Below are positions 1-7,220 of a stretch of DNA of 27,755 bases, in pieces. A model generated the notes under the pieces. The model worked only from the letters and a program-made list of their open reading frames with translations. It was not told the origin of the DNA and searched no databases. Origin of the DNA: an uncultured Rhodocyclaceae bacterium (GTDB taxonomy: Bacteria > Pseudomonadota > Gammaproteobacteria > Burkholderiales > Rhodocyclaceae); NCBI GenBank assembly GCA_934271525.1, contig CAKQRL010000019.1:1-27755 (forward strand). The letters run 5' to 3'. How positions within the stretch are numbered: position 1 is the first letter of the stretch; the number at the start of each line of letters is the position of its first letter. The position numbers and the translations under genes are program-made.

Positions 1-1
1 C

Positions 2-29
2 ATTTTAACCACACCAAAATGCTTGTCAA
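2..29 (-). promoter_or_regulatory. Promoter reading out of the left edge
   Basis: On the minus strand a perfect -35 box TTGACA (positions 29-24) is followed after 16 bases by TAAAAT (positions 7-2). The start of transcription would lie just outside the window, so the gene it serves cannot be seen. It would be divergent from the ferric reductase gene at 212. The call rests only on box match and spacing. Confidence 0.45.
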
Positions 30-62
30 CCCCTTTTTAAAAAAAATCTAAAATTTTTTTGG

Positions 63-74
63 GTTTACCGTGGA
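63..74 (+). repeat. Single copy of dispersed 12-mer GTTTACCGTGGA
   Basis: Exact copy of the window-wide motif. It is preceded by an A-rich then T-rich stretch (A8, then T7 ending at position 60) and followed by AAAATC. That is the same flank seen on the right arm of the paired elements, so it looks like a half-element. It lies in the divergent promoter region upstream of the ferric reductase gene. Confidence 0.85.
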
Positions 75-211
75 AAATCATAGCAAATAACAAGGTTTTG
101 CAAATAACGCCCTTTGTTATCGCAAAGTTTTTTTACACTTTTTAATTTTTTTTAAACGCTTTTTGGGCGCATCCGACTTTACACTTGCGGCATTGCAACT
201 AGGAGAATTTC

Positions 212-1552
212 ATGAAAAAAACACTTTGCATTCTTTTTTTAATTCCACTTGTTTTGGCGCTGATTTCGCAAGTGCCACGCGTTGTAAGCGACCCCACATT
301 TTGGACATACCGCGGCATTTTGGTGATGATTACGGGTTTTTTAACCGTCTCGTGGATGGCAATCGCTGTGATTTTATCCACCCGAAAAGCGTGGTTGGAG
401 CAAAAACTAGGCGGTTTGGATAAGGTTTATCACCTACACAAATGGGTGGGCATTTGGGCTGGCATTTGCGTGTTGTTGCATTGGTTGGCAGAAACCGGTG
501 TTAAAAAAGTTGGCCAATGGGGCATTGCCGAATTGCCGCCACGCATTAAAGCGCCCAAAACCGGTGACCCTACGCCGATTTACGATTGGTTTAAAGATTT
601 CTTTCAATTTTGTGGCGAATGGGCGTTTTATATTGGCGCTATTCTCATCATCATCGCCCTTTTGAAACGCAGCATTCCTTACAAATATTTTCGTTTATCG
701 CACAAAATTTTCCCCATTATCGCCATTATGGGTTGCAGTCATGCGTTGTTTTTTACTTTACGCTCTCAAACGTATTGGGTGCAACCCATTGGTTGGTACA
801 CCACCATTATTGCCGTGTGGGCGATTATTATTTCGGTGATGGTTTTGGCAGGAAAACTCGGCAAAAACAAACAAATGAAAGCACAAATCACCAATTTTGC
901 CAAAGGCACAGACGACACGCTTGATTTGACTTTGACCGCGCCCGACTGGAAAGGCCACCAAGCGGGGCAATTTTTGTTCATCCATTTTGGCGATAACGTT
1001 GCAAAATACGAAGGTGCGCATCCTTTTACCATCGCTAGCGCTTGGGATTCAACCAAAAAAACCATTCAGCTTGGCATCAAACCTTTGGGCGATTTCACCA
1101 AAATATTGCCTAATTTGATTCAAAAAAATCAAACCGTGCGCATTGAAGGACCTTATGGCGACTTTGTTTTCAAAGATGATGACCTTTCCCCGCAGTTGTG
1201 GGTGGCAGGCGGCGTGGGCGTTACACCTTTTATTGCCCGTTTGGAAGATTTGGCACAAAAAAACATAACCCGTGCAAATGTGGATTTCTTTTGCAGTTTG
1301 CGAGACGACAAAGCGCATTTCATCAAAGAAATGCGCGAACTCTCGCAAAAAACTGGCGTGCGGCTACATTTGTGGTTGAATGAAGTTGAAGGCACAGTCT
1401 TAAAACTTGAAACCATCAGCGCCGAATTTAAACCCGATACAAAAGTTTATTTCTGCGGACCATTTCAATGGGGCGAAAATCTTTTGCAACATTTGAAAAC
1501 CAAGGGTTTGTCTGAAAAGAATTTCCTGCGTGAACGTTTTGAATTCCGTTAA
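212..1552 (+). CDS. Ferric reductase-like transmembrane flavocytochrome (heme/FAD/NAD(P)H)
   Basis: 446-residue inner-membrane oxidoreductase expected to pass electrons from NAD(P)H through FAD and heme to an acceptor such as ferric iron. The N-terminal half (about 1-215) holds several hydrophobic segments with paired histidines suited to heme binding (H74/H76 and H90; H164 and H177). The C-terminal half is a ferredoxin-reductase module: the HPFT motif at 270-273 binds FAD, GGVGVTPF at 333-340 is the nucleotide-binding loop, and CGP at 415-417 is the usual end motif. The start is fixed by AGGAGA at 201-206, five bases before the ATG. It stands alone, with no siderophore or iron-uptake gene beside it. 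The family also includes NADPH oxidase-like and stress-related proteins, so the electron acceptor is unproven. Confidence 0.85.
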   Translation: MKKTLCILFLIPLVLALISQVPRVVSDPTFWTYRGILVMITGFLTVSWMAIAVILSTRKAWLEQKLGGLDKVYHLHKWVGIWAGICVLLHWLAETGVKKVGQWGIAELPPRIKAPKTGDPTPIYDWFKDFFQFCGEWAFYIGAILIIIALLKRSIPYKYFRLSHKIFPIIAIMGCSHALFFTLRSQTYWVQPIGWYTTIIAVWAIIISVMVLAGKLGKNKQMKAQITNFAKGTDDTLDLTLTAPDWKGHQAGQFLFIHFGDNVAKYEGAHPFTIASAWDSTKKTIQLGIKPLGDFTKILPNLIQKNQTVRIEGPYGDFVFKDDDLSPQLWVAGGVGVTPFIARLEDLAQKNITRANVDFFCSLRDDKAHFIKEMRELSQKTGVRLHLWLNEVEGTVLKLETISAEFKPDTKVYFCGPFQWGENLLQHLKTKGLSEKNFLRERFEFR

Positions 1553-1580
1553 AAAACCTTAAAAAAAGTATCTTCAAAAA

Positions 1581-1620
1581 TCCACGGTGAACGTCAAAAA
1601 AATTTGAGGTTCACCGTGGA
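1581..1620. repeat. Paired motif element, short form (40 bp), probable terminator hairpin
   Basis: TCCACGGTGAAC (1581-1592) and GTTCACCGTGGA (1609-1620) are perfect inverted repeats. The inner part continues the pairing (TCAAA 1594-1598 with TTTGA 1603-1607), leaving an AAAA loop. TTTTC follows on the plus strand, so the RNA hairpin plus short U-run would terminate the ferric reductase transcript. The spacer is 16 bases, shorter than the 26-28 of the standard elements. Confidence 0.85.
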
Positions 1621-1805
1621 TTTTCATTATCAAAACGACAATCAAATCAATTTTGCAGCCACTTTTCAATAGCGATAAAATTGGTGCCAGCATTTGAAAA
1701 TATAAGCTTGAACAAATAAAAAACTTGATACAAGCGCGTTTTGAATGGCGTTAAAAGCAAATAAAATCACCATAGAAACTTAAAAAAAGTTTAAATTTTT
1801 TTTGG

Positions 1806-1817
1806 GTTTACCGTGGA
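1806..1817 (+). repeat. Single copy of dispersed 12-mer GTTTACCGTGGA
   Basis: Exact motif, preceded by a T8 tract and GG and followed by TTTTT, upstream of the H-NS-family promoter. The partner arm is missing, so it is a half-element. Confidence 0.85.
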
Positions 1818-1883
1818 TTTTTATTAAAAAAACAACAATAACTTCAAAAAGTTAAAAATTTTTTTTAAATTAAAATCAAAATA

Positions 1884-1892
1884 TGCTATAAA
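1884..1892 (+). promoter_or_regulatory. Extended -10 promoter of the H-NS-family gene
   Basis: TGCTATAAA at 1884-1892 is an extended -10 box (TG-N-TATAAA). No good -35 box is seen at the right distance, which extended -10 promoters do not require. Transcription would begin near 1899, leaving a leader of about 40 bases. Confidence 0.4.
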
Positions 1893-1940
1893 CTCTTCCA
1901 CACACACAACAATTCTTTTTTTTCATATGGAGAATAAATA

Positions 1941-2258
1941 ATGATTGATCTTAGCCAATACAGCTTGCCGCAATTACAAACATTGCGTTCTGAAATTGAC
2001 CGCGCGATTGAACAACGCCGCAAAACGGATAAATTAAATGCTTTGGAAAAAGTCAAAGCAGTCGCACGTGAAACCGGTTTTGATTTAGCCGAGTTATTAG
2101 GCGGCAAACGTCCGCGGGCAAATGCAGGCGTGCCGGTGCCGGTGAAATACCGCAGCAAAACCGACCCCAGCTTAACTTGGACGGGGCGCGGGCGCGCACC
2201 GCGTTGGGTGCAAGAGTTTTTAAACGCTGGCGGCAATATAAAAGATTTGCAAGTTTAA
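1941..2258 (+). CDS. H-NS family histone-like nucleoid-structuring protein
   Basis: 105 residues, a typical length for short proteobacterial H-NS homologues. Residues 1-45 are a charged helical segment for dimerisation. Residues 79-90 (TWTGRGRAPRWV) are the conserved C-terminal DNA-binding loop, whose GRGR core inserts into the minor groove of AT-rich DNA. The protein is expected to silence AT-rich and foreign genes and organise the nucleoid. GGAGA at 1929-1933 lies seven bases before the ATG. The gene is monocistronic, with its own promoter and a clear terminator. The W-x-G-R-G-R-x-P-R-W form is closer to betaproteobacterial homologues than to Escherichia coli H-NS. The many AT-rich repeat elements in this window are plausible binding targets, which is inference. 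Confidence 0.9.
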   Translation: MIDLSQYSLPQLQTLRSEIDRAIEQRRKTDKLNALEKVKAVARETGFDLAELLGGKRPRANAGVPVPVKYRSKTDPSLTWTGRGRAPRWVQEFLNAGGNIKDLQV

Positions 2259-2259
2259 A

Positions 2260-2274
2260 TAGTAGTAGTAGTAG
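2260..2274 (+). repeat. (TAG)5 trinucleotide repeat
   Basis: Five TAG units start two bases after the TAA stop of the H-NS-family gene. In one frame each unit is itself a stop codon. It is too short to assign a function. Confidence 0.7.
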
Positions 2275-2290
2275 TTTTCTATCAAACAAA

Positions 2291-2315
2291 AAACCGCTCA
2301 ACCGAGCGGTTTTTT
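2291..2315 (+). terminator. Intrinsic terminator of the H-NS-family gene
   Basis: ACCGCTC (2293-2299) pairs with GAGCGGT (2304-2310) around the loop AACC. The A-run before and T-run after extend the stem and give the U-tract. It lies 33 bases past the stop codon. Confidence 0.9.
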
Positions 2316-2325
2316 GTTGGTTTTT

Positions 2326-2369
2326 TTCACGGTAAATGATGATTAAAAAAATATTGTGTTGACCGTGGA
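2326..2369. repeat. Paired motif element with a degenerate left arm (44 bp)
   Basis: The right arm GTTGACCGTGGA (2358-2369) is intact. The left arm (2326-2337) reads ATTTACCGTGAA on the minus strand, with 10 of 12 bases kept. The spacer of 20 bases is AT-rich with an A7 run. It lies directly after the H-NS-family terminator and may be a decaying copy. Confidence 0.7.
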
Positions 2370-2690
2370 TATTCGCTTTTATTTACTTCATTTTTCAGCG
2401 TTTTTCTTTTTTAAACGCCGCATTTTGTGCCAAACAATTATTATTTTTTTTCCATTTGAACATAATTATTTGGCAAAGATTCTTTCTTCCAATTCAAAAA
2501 CAAATTATCAAACCATGCGGTGCATTATTTATTCCAACGCTTTTGCGCTTGAATATATTGATTTATCCAAGCGCGTGCGCGGTTTAAGATATTGTTTCAC
2601 TCAACTACCTTTGTGCTCTACATCGTAACAACGGTGCACAATTGTGCATTTTACGATCAGTGCGGCAAGCGTTTTTCAAAAAAATTTTGC
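2370..2690. other. Intergenic region between the H-NS-family gene and the sspB 3' end
   Basis: About 320 bases with no credible complete gene. It holds a 14-bp perfect palindrome, TGCACAATTGTGCA (2635-2648), framed by ATCGTAA (2622-2628) and TTACGAT (2651-2657). On the minus strand, 2441-2596 has a protein-like reading interrupted by one TAA (2525-2527) and lacking a start codon, possibly a gene relic. No promoter or RNA gene could be assigned. Confidence 0.5.
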
Positions 2691-2702
2691 GTTTACCGTG
2701 GA
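2691..2702 (+). repeat. Single copy of dispersed 12-mer GTTTACCGTGGA
   Basis: Exact motif 26 bases beyond the sspB stop codon, preceded by TTTTTCAAAAAAATTTTG and followed by AAAATC. The T-C-A core in front of it resembles the centre of the paired elements. Confidence 0.85.
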
Positions 2703-2728
2703 AAATCATCAAAAATCATCGGTCAAAA

Positions 2729-3178
2729 TCATTCAACCAACTTGATGCCGCTAGGGCGTGGCGGCGGGTTGTTGTCGTTATCGTTGTTGTTATCGTTGAT
2801 GTTTTCGGTGTTATCGCTATCTAATTTGATTTGCGGGGTGGGTTTATCGCTCACATGAAAATACAAGCCGATTTCGGTATTTTCTCTTGCAAACAAAGCA
2901 AAAACGCGCCCCATGGGAATGGCAATATCAAAAGGTTTGCCTGCAAAACGGGCGCGGAAAGTAATTTCATCATCCCCGATATTCAAATTCACGCAAGCGG
3001 AATCGCTAACATTAAGCGTGATTTCGCCATCTTGCACGTATTGCTGCGGCACTTGCGTGTAATCATCAACTGATACGCGCAAATAAGGCGTTAAGCCAAA
3101 ATCCGTGCAACATTGCCACACGGCGCGCACCAAATACGGTTTTAATTGCGGGGTTTCTTCGGGATTATCTAAACTCAT
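2729..3178 (-). CDS. sspB: SspB, ClpXP protease specificity-enhancing factor
   Basis: 149-residue adaptor that in characterised bacteria captures ssrA-tagged proteins and hands them to ClpXP. Residues 8-105 form the substrate-binding fold (PYLVRAVWQCC near the start, IPMGRVFALFARENT in the middle). A linker very rich in Asn and Asp follows (about 119-136), and the last residues, RPSGIKLVE, form the short tail that docks on ClpX. The tail differs from the usual RPxLRVVK ending but keeps the basic-hydrophobic pattern. Its ATG overlaps the TGA of sspA by three bases (ATGA), so the two are translationally coupled. The linker is coded by repeated GTT/ATC-type triplets around 2768-2800. Confidence 0.9.
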   Translation of the reverse strand: MSLDNPEETPQLKPYLVRAVWQCCTDFGLTPYLRVSVDDYTQVPQQYVQDGEITLNVSDSACVNLNIGDDEITFRARFAGKPFDIAIPMGRVFALFARENTEIGLYFHVSDKPTPQIKLDSDNTENINDNNNDNDNNPPPRPSGIKLVE

Positions 3179-3771
3179 TTGCGCATGGCCTTTTCAGAGG
3201 GCGTTAAAGCATCAATGAAGCCTTGGCGCGAAAAAATGCGCTCGGCGTATTTCATCAAGGGCGCGGCGGTTTTTGGCAACTTGATGTCGTAGTGGTCTAA
3301 ACGCCACAAAAGCGGTGCCATTGCCACGTCTAACAACGAAAAATCTTCACCAAACAAATAGGCTTGCCGTTTTAAAGGAATGCAAAATTGCATCAATTTT
3401 TCTGACAAGTCTTCTCTGGCTTTTTCCGCCGCCTTGCCGCCTTTTTCTAATGCGGGCAGGTGGCAGAAAATATGTTCCTCTAAGGTAGACAACATTTCAC
3501 GCGCACGCGCACGGTTGGCAGGGTCTGGCGGCATCAACTGTGGATGTGGAAAACGTTCATCAATGTATTCGTTGATGATGTTAGGAATGCGCAGTATCAA
3601 ATCGCGATCTTCCAACACCGGCACGGCACCGTGCGGGTTTTGTTGGGCGATTTCCTCCGGTTTGCCGAGCAAATCAACATCCACCAATTCAAAATCCATT
3701 CCCTTTTCAAAAAGCACAATGCGGCAGCGGTGGCTCCAAGGGCAAGTTACACCCGTATACAAAATCATCAT
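3175..3771 (-). CDS. sspA: SspA, stringent starvation protein A (GST-fold RNA polymerase-associated protein)
   Basis: 198 residues with a glutathione-S-transferase fold. In E. coli, SspA binds RNA polymerase and acts in stationary-phase and acid responses. The thioredoxin-like N-terminal domain begins MMILYTGVTCPWSHRCR. The segment IINEYIDERFPHPQLMPPDP (about 67-86) is highly characteristic of SspA. The C-terminal helical domain carries FSLLDVAMAPLLWRLDHY. The open frame extends 20 codons further upstream, but homologues begin at MM, and AAGGA lies about ten bases before this ATG. It follows petC by about 80 bases and overlaps sspB, the usual proteobacterial arrangement. Confidence 0.92.
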   Translation of the reverse strand: MMILYTGVTCPWSHRCRIVLFEKGMDFELVDVDLLGKPEEIAQQNPHGAVPVLEDRDLILRIPNIINEYIDERFPHPQLMPPDPANRARAREMLSTLEEHIFCHLPALEKGGKAAEKAREDLSEKLMQFCIPLKRQAYLFGEDFSLLDVAMAPLLWRLDHYDIKLPKTAAPLMKYAERIFSRQGFIDALTPSEKAMRK

Positions 3772-3849
3772 AAAGACAAAATCCTTGGCATAAGAATAAA
3801 AGGACGGCACCACGGGCGGTGATGCCGTCATCCAAGTTTTGAATAAAAA

Positions 3850-4569
3850 CTAATGGACATCGCGCCAATAGTTTTTCTTCAAGGCGTAAGCAAAACCGAA
3901 CAAAATCACCAAAAAGAGCAACACAAAAGCGCCGATGGTTTGGCGTTCCAACTGTTGCGGTTCAGCCATCCACGTCATAAAGGCGACCAAATCGGAGACG
4001 GCTTTGTCGTATTCGGCAGCCGACATAGAACCCGGAACTTTGATGGTTAAATTACCTTCGGCGTCTTTGACGGCTTGACCTTGCAATTCCCACAAAGGAT
4101 GCGGCATACCCACATTTTCAAAAGCGGGATTATTCCAACCGGTGGGGCGTTCTGGGTCGCGGTAAAAACTGCGCAAGTAAGTATAAAGCCAATCCGAGCC
4201 AACATATGGCGCACCTGCTTCACCGCGCGCACGAACCACAAGCGTTAAATCCGGCGGAGCAACGCCACCGAACCAAATCTTTTGTTCTGCGGCTCTGCCT
4301 GCAACCATCATCAAATCGCCGATTTTGGCATCCGGCGAAATCATCCCTTCATTTCTCATTTCCTCTTCGGTAAAGCCGATATCAAAGAGTTTTTGGTAAC
4401 GCATAAAGGATGCCGCGTGGCAATTCATGCAGTAAGTGGTGAATAACTTGGCGCCGTTTTTTAAGGATGCAGTATTCCGCACCGACCCCTGCCATTTGTC
4501 CAAGTGAACGCCAGTGGCGGCAAATGCCATCAACGGAGCGCATAAAAGTGCAAAAAGAAGTTTTTTCAT
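3850..4569 (-). CDS. petC: Cytochrome c1 subunit of the bc1 complex
   Basis: 239 residues. A signal peptide (1-18, ending AFA) exports the protein. CMNCH at 47-51 is the covalent heme c site, and M155 in NVGMPHPLW is the likely sixth heme ligand. A single C-terminal transmembrane helix (about 211-229) ends in KKNYWRDVH, a typical c1 tail. The heme domain faces the periplasm, takes electrons from the Rieske protein and passes them to soluble cytochromes. GGAGA precedes the ATG. It lies 11 bases after petB, as the third gene of petABC. Confidence 0.95.
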   Translation of the reverse strand: MKKLLFALLCAPLMAFAATGVHLDKWQGSVRNTASLKNGAKLFTTYCMNCHAASFMRYQKLFDIGFTEEEMRNEGMISPDAKIGDLMMVAGRAAEQKIWFGGVAPPDLTLVVRARGEAGAPYVGSDWLYTYLRSFYRDPERPTGWNNPAFENVGMPHPLWELQGQAVKDAEGNLTIKVPGSMSAAEYDKAVSDLVAFMTWMAEPQQLERQTIGAFVLLFLVILFGFAYALKKNYWRDVH

Positions 4570-4580
4570 GGTTTATCTCC

Positions 4581-5882
4581 CTACTTCATTGTCACGCGGT
4601 CGGGAACGCGTTTGTATGAGTCCATCTTTGTCCACCAAGGCATTGCCAAGAAGAAAGCAAAGTAATAAATCATACAGATTTGCGAAATCAACTCGCCCAT
4701 TGGTGTGGGCGCCAAAGTGCCCAAATAACCCAACACAAAAAAGCAAATGACAAACAAAGTAACCAAAATTTTGGTTAGCGGTCCGCGATAACGAATGGAG
4801 CGCACAGGCGCACGATCCAACCACGGCAAGAAGGCGAAAATCAACACCGATGCGCCCATTGCCACCACACCCCAGAATTTGGCATCAATCCAAAAGAAAT
4901 TCCAAACCATTGCACGCAAAATGGAATAAAACGGCGTGAAATACCAAACCGGTGCAATGTGTGCAGGGGTTTTTAAGGGGTCTGCGGGATAAAAATTCGG
5001 CGTTTCTAGGAAATAGCCGCCGCCTTCTGGGGCAAAAAACAAAACGCTGCAAAAAACCATCAAAAACACCACAACGCCCACAATATCTTTGACCGTGTAA
5101 TAAGGATGAAAAGGAATGCCATCCAAAGGAATGCCTTTTGCATCTTTATTGGCTTTGATATCAATACCGTCTGGATTATTAGAACCGGTTTCATGCAACG
5201 CCAACAAATGCGCGGCAACCAAGCCCAACAAAATCAACGGAAAAGCAATCACGTGGAAAGAGAAAAAGCGATTCAAAGTTGCATCGCCCACCACAAAATC
5301 ACCGCGAATCAAAATGGACAAATCATTGCCCACAACCGGAATGGCAGAAAACAAATTCACAATAACTTGTGCGCCCCAATAAGACATTTGCCCCCAAGGC
5401 AACAAATAGCCAAAAAAGGCTTCCCCCATCAAAACAAGGAAAATGCCCACACCAAAGAGCCACGTTAATTCACGCGGTTTTCTGTATGAACCGTAAATCA
5501 ACCCGCGGAACATATGCAAATAAACCACAATGAAAAAGGCGGAGGCACCGGTGGAGTGCATATAGCGGATAATCCAGCCGCCCGGCACATCGCGCATAAT
5601 GTATTCCACAGAAGCAAAAGCCACGGGAACGCCTGCTGCGTTTAAAGAGGCATCGGGTTTGTAGTGCATCACCAAGAAAATGCCGGTAACAATTTGAATC
5701 ACCAACACCAACAATGCCAAAGAGCCGAAGAAATACCAAAAATTGAAGTTTTTTGGTGCGTAATATTCAGACAAATGCGCACGCCACATGGACGTTAAAG
5801 GAAAACGCGCATCAAACCATTCCAAAACCGAACCCAAAAAAGTGCCATCGGATTTGTATTTTTCATAAACACCACCCGCCAT
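4581..5882 (-). CDS. petB: Cytochrome b subunit of the bc1 complex
   Basis: 433-residue polytopic membrane protein that oxidises ubiquinol at the Qo site and reduces quinone at Qi. Heme b ligands are H109 and H123 in helix B, and H210 and H225 in helix D. The Qo motif is PVWY (311-314), the variant common in betaproteobacteria, in place of PEWY. Eight or so hydrophobic helices are visible, and the length matches full bacterial cytochrome b rather than the split b6/IV form. The start lies two bases after the petA stop codon, so translation is probably coupled. Confidence 0.96.
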   Translation of the reverse strand: MAGGVYEKYKSDGTFLGSVLEWFDARFPLTSMWRAHLSEYYAPKNFNFWYFFGSLALLVLVIQIVTGIFLVMHYKPDASLNAAGVPVAFASVEYIMRDVPGGWIIRYMHSTGASAFFIVVYLHMFRGLIYGSYRKPRELTWLFGVGIFLVLMGEAFFGYLLPWGQMSYWGAQVIVNLFSAIPVVGNDLSILIRGDFVVGDATLNRFFSFHVIAFPLILLGLVAAHLLALHETGSNNPDGIDIKANKDAKGIPLDGIPFHPYYTVKDIVGVVVFLMVFCSVLFFAPEGGGYFLETPNFYPADPLKTPAHIAPVWYFTPFYSILRAMVWNFFWIDAKFWGVVAMGASVLIFAFLPWLDRAPVRSIRYRGPLTKILVTLFVICFFVLGYLGTLAPTPMGELISQICMIYYFAFFLAMPWWTKMDSYKRVPDRVTMK

Positions 5883-5884
5883 TT

Positions 5885-6481
5885 TTAAGCTCCCTTCTTG
5901 TCTTCGCCGATTAAAATTCGCGTGTCGCTCAAATACATGTGCGGCGGAATTTCCAAGTTCGTAGGCGCCGGTTTGGCTTTGTATACCCGCCCGGCAAAAT
6001 CAAAGGTAGAACCGTGGCAAGGGCACAAAAAGCCGCCCGGCCAATCGGATGCCATGCCTTCATCTGCGCCTTTTTTAAATTTGGACGATGGTGAGCAACC
6101 CAAATGCGTGCAAATGCCAATCATCACCAACAATTCGGGTTTAATTGAGCGCGTTTCATTTTGCGCGTATTGCGGTTGTTGCGGTTTTTCCGATTTTGGG
6201 TCAGCAAGTTGATCCGCCAAGCCCGGCAAGGTATCCAGCATTTCTTTGGTGCGGTTAAAAATCCACACGGGTTTGCCGCGCCATTCCACGATCATCAGCT
6301 CGCCCGGCGCCAATTTGCTGATATCCGCTTCCACTGCCGCACCAGCGGCTTTGGCGCGTTCAGACGGCAATAAGCTTGAAACAAACGGCACCAAAGCGCC
6401 AACCATCCCAATGCCGCCCACAGCAGACGTTGCCATAATCAAACGCCGTCTGCCGCAATCCATCTTTGATTGTGTAGCCAT
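5885..6481 (-). CDS. petA: Rieske iron-sulfur subunit of the bc1 complex
   Basis: 198 residues. The N-terminus carries a twin-arginine signal (CGRRRLIMAT, residues 9-18) and a hydrophobic anchor, so folding precedes Tat export. CTHLGC (124-129) and CPCHGS (153-158) bind the 2Fe-2S cluster through two Cys and two His. C129 and C155 give the stabilising disulfide. The SERAKAAGA hinge follows the anchor. It is the first gene of petABC, about 57 bases after recR, with a purine-rich GAGGGG ribosome site and its own candidate promoter at 6514-6542. Confidence 0.96.
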   Translation of the reverse strand: MATQSKMDCGRRRLIMATSAVGGIGMVGALVPFVSSLLPSERAKAAGAAVEADISKLAPGELMIVEWRGKPVWIFNRTKEMLDTLPGLADQLADPKSEKPQQPQYAQNETRSIKPELLVMIGICTHLGCSPSSKFKKGADEGMASDWPGGFLCPCHGSTFDFAGRVYKAKPAPTNLEIPPHMYLSDTRILIGEDKKGA

Positions 6482-6513
6482 TCAAAACACCCCTCATTTA
6501 AAAAAGCGCTCAT

Positions 6514-6542
6514 ATTGTAACGATTCGCAACATTTAATTCAA
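6514..6542 (-). promoter_or_regulatory. Candidate petABC promoter
   Basis: On the minus strand TTGAAT (6542-6537) and TACAAT (6519-6514) are separated by 17 bases, a good sigma-70 arrangement. The -35 box overlaps the recR stop codon, so the operon may also receive read-through from dnaX-ybaB-recR. Confidence 0.5.
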
Positions 6543-7132
6543 TAGAAACGGCGCTCGCGAATTGCATGCGCTAATGTGCCCGGATCCACAAATTCCAATT
6601 CGCCGCCAACTGGCACGCCGCGCGCAATGCGGGTTACCGACAAAACCTTGCCTTTTAACAAAGTTTGCAAGTAATGCGCCGTTAGTTCGCCCTCGTTGGT
6701 GAAATTCATTGCCAAAATCACTTCTTCTACCACGCCGTTTAAAGCGCGCGCCAAAAATTCGTCTATGTGCAAATCCCTGCCGGTTACGCCATCCAAGGGC
6801 GAAATTCTGCCCATTAAAACGTAATAAAACCCATCAAATGCCATACTTTGCTCAACCCGATTCAAATCCACTGGCGTCTCCACCACGCACAATTTTTTGG
6901 GGTCGCGTTTGGTATTCGCACACAATGCGCAAATTTCACCACTTGTAAAATTGTTGCACTGTGCGCAATGCCGCACGTTTTCTAAGGCAAACAAAAGACT
7001 TTTGCCCAACTCTTCGGCGGCTGTTCGCTGATGCTGCAAAAGATGAAAAGTCAAGCGTTCAGCAGATTTTGGCCCCACGCCGGGCAAGGTTTTGAGCGCA
7101 TTTTTTAAGCGCTCCATGGCATCAATGGGCAT
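6539..7132 (-). CDS. recR: RecR recombination mediator
   Basis: 197 residues, standard length. RecR works with RecO (and RecF) to load RecA on gapped DNA. A helix-hairpin-helix lies at about 8-30 (LPGVGPKSAERLTFHLLQH). A four-cysteine zinc finger is formed by C56, C59, C68 and C71. The Toprim domain follows from about 79, with conserved VPVGGELEFVDPGTL near the C-terminus. No good ribosome site precedes this ATG or the in-frame ATG five codons later. It is third after dnaX and ybaB, the common bacterial order, but separated from ybaB by 88 bases holding two motif copies in opposite orientation. Confidence 0.95.
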   Translation of the reverse strand: MPIDAMERLKNALKTLPGVGPKSAERLTFHLLQHQRTAAEELGKSLLFALENVRHCAQCNNFTSGEICALCANTKRDPKKLCVVETPVDLNRVEQSMAFDGFYYVLMGRISPLDGVTGRDLHIDEFLARALNGVVEEVILAMNFTNEGELTAHYLQTLLKGKVLSVTRIARGVPVGGELEFVDPGTLAHAIRERRFY

Positions 7133-7149
7133 TTTGAAATTTTTTTTGC

Positions 7150-7194
7150 GTCTACCGTGGAAAATTGCTTTTTTTACAAAAATCCACGGTCAAC
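7150..7194. repeat. Two motif copies in tail-to-tail order between ybaB and recR
   Basis: GTCTACCGTGGA (7150-7161, plus) is followed by TCCACGGTCAAC (7183-7194). This is the reverse of the usual arrangement: the conserved GGA ends face each other and the AT tracts (T8 before, T7-G-A8 after) lie outside. It looks like two abutting half-elements. The RNA could still form a hairpin through the shared ACCGTGGA core, with two mismatches in the 12-base arms. Confidence 0.8.
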
Positions 7195-7220
7195 CTGATA
7201 TTTTTTTGAAAAAAAACTTT

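Larger units (their letters stand above)
1553..1940. other. Intergenic region between the ferric reductase and H-NS-family genes
   Basis: 388 bases without a convincing gene. It holds a paired motif element (1581-1620) that can act as terminator of the upstream gene, a single motif copy (1806-1817), and the presumed promoter of the H-NS-family gene near 1884-1892. Between 1625 and 1790 the minus strand has short open frames but no start with a ribosome site. I see nothing further there. Confidence 0.6.

Noticed and set aside
2592..2858. Small plus-strand open frames over the sspB 3' end
   Set aside because: They overlap sspB antisense, have no ribosome site and are low-complexity Ser/Leu text from the linker repeat.
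5106..5468. Long plus-strand open frame opposite petB
   Set aside because: It is the antisense shadow of a conserved membrane protein gene, with no ribosome site and biased composition.
6445..6454. GCCGTCTGCC, close to the neisserial uptake sequence GCCGTCTGAA
   Set aside because: Two of the ten bases differ, it lies in the Arg-rich start of petA, and no other copy was seen. It is coding sequence by chance.
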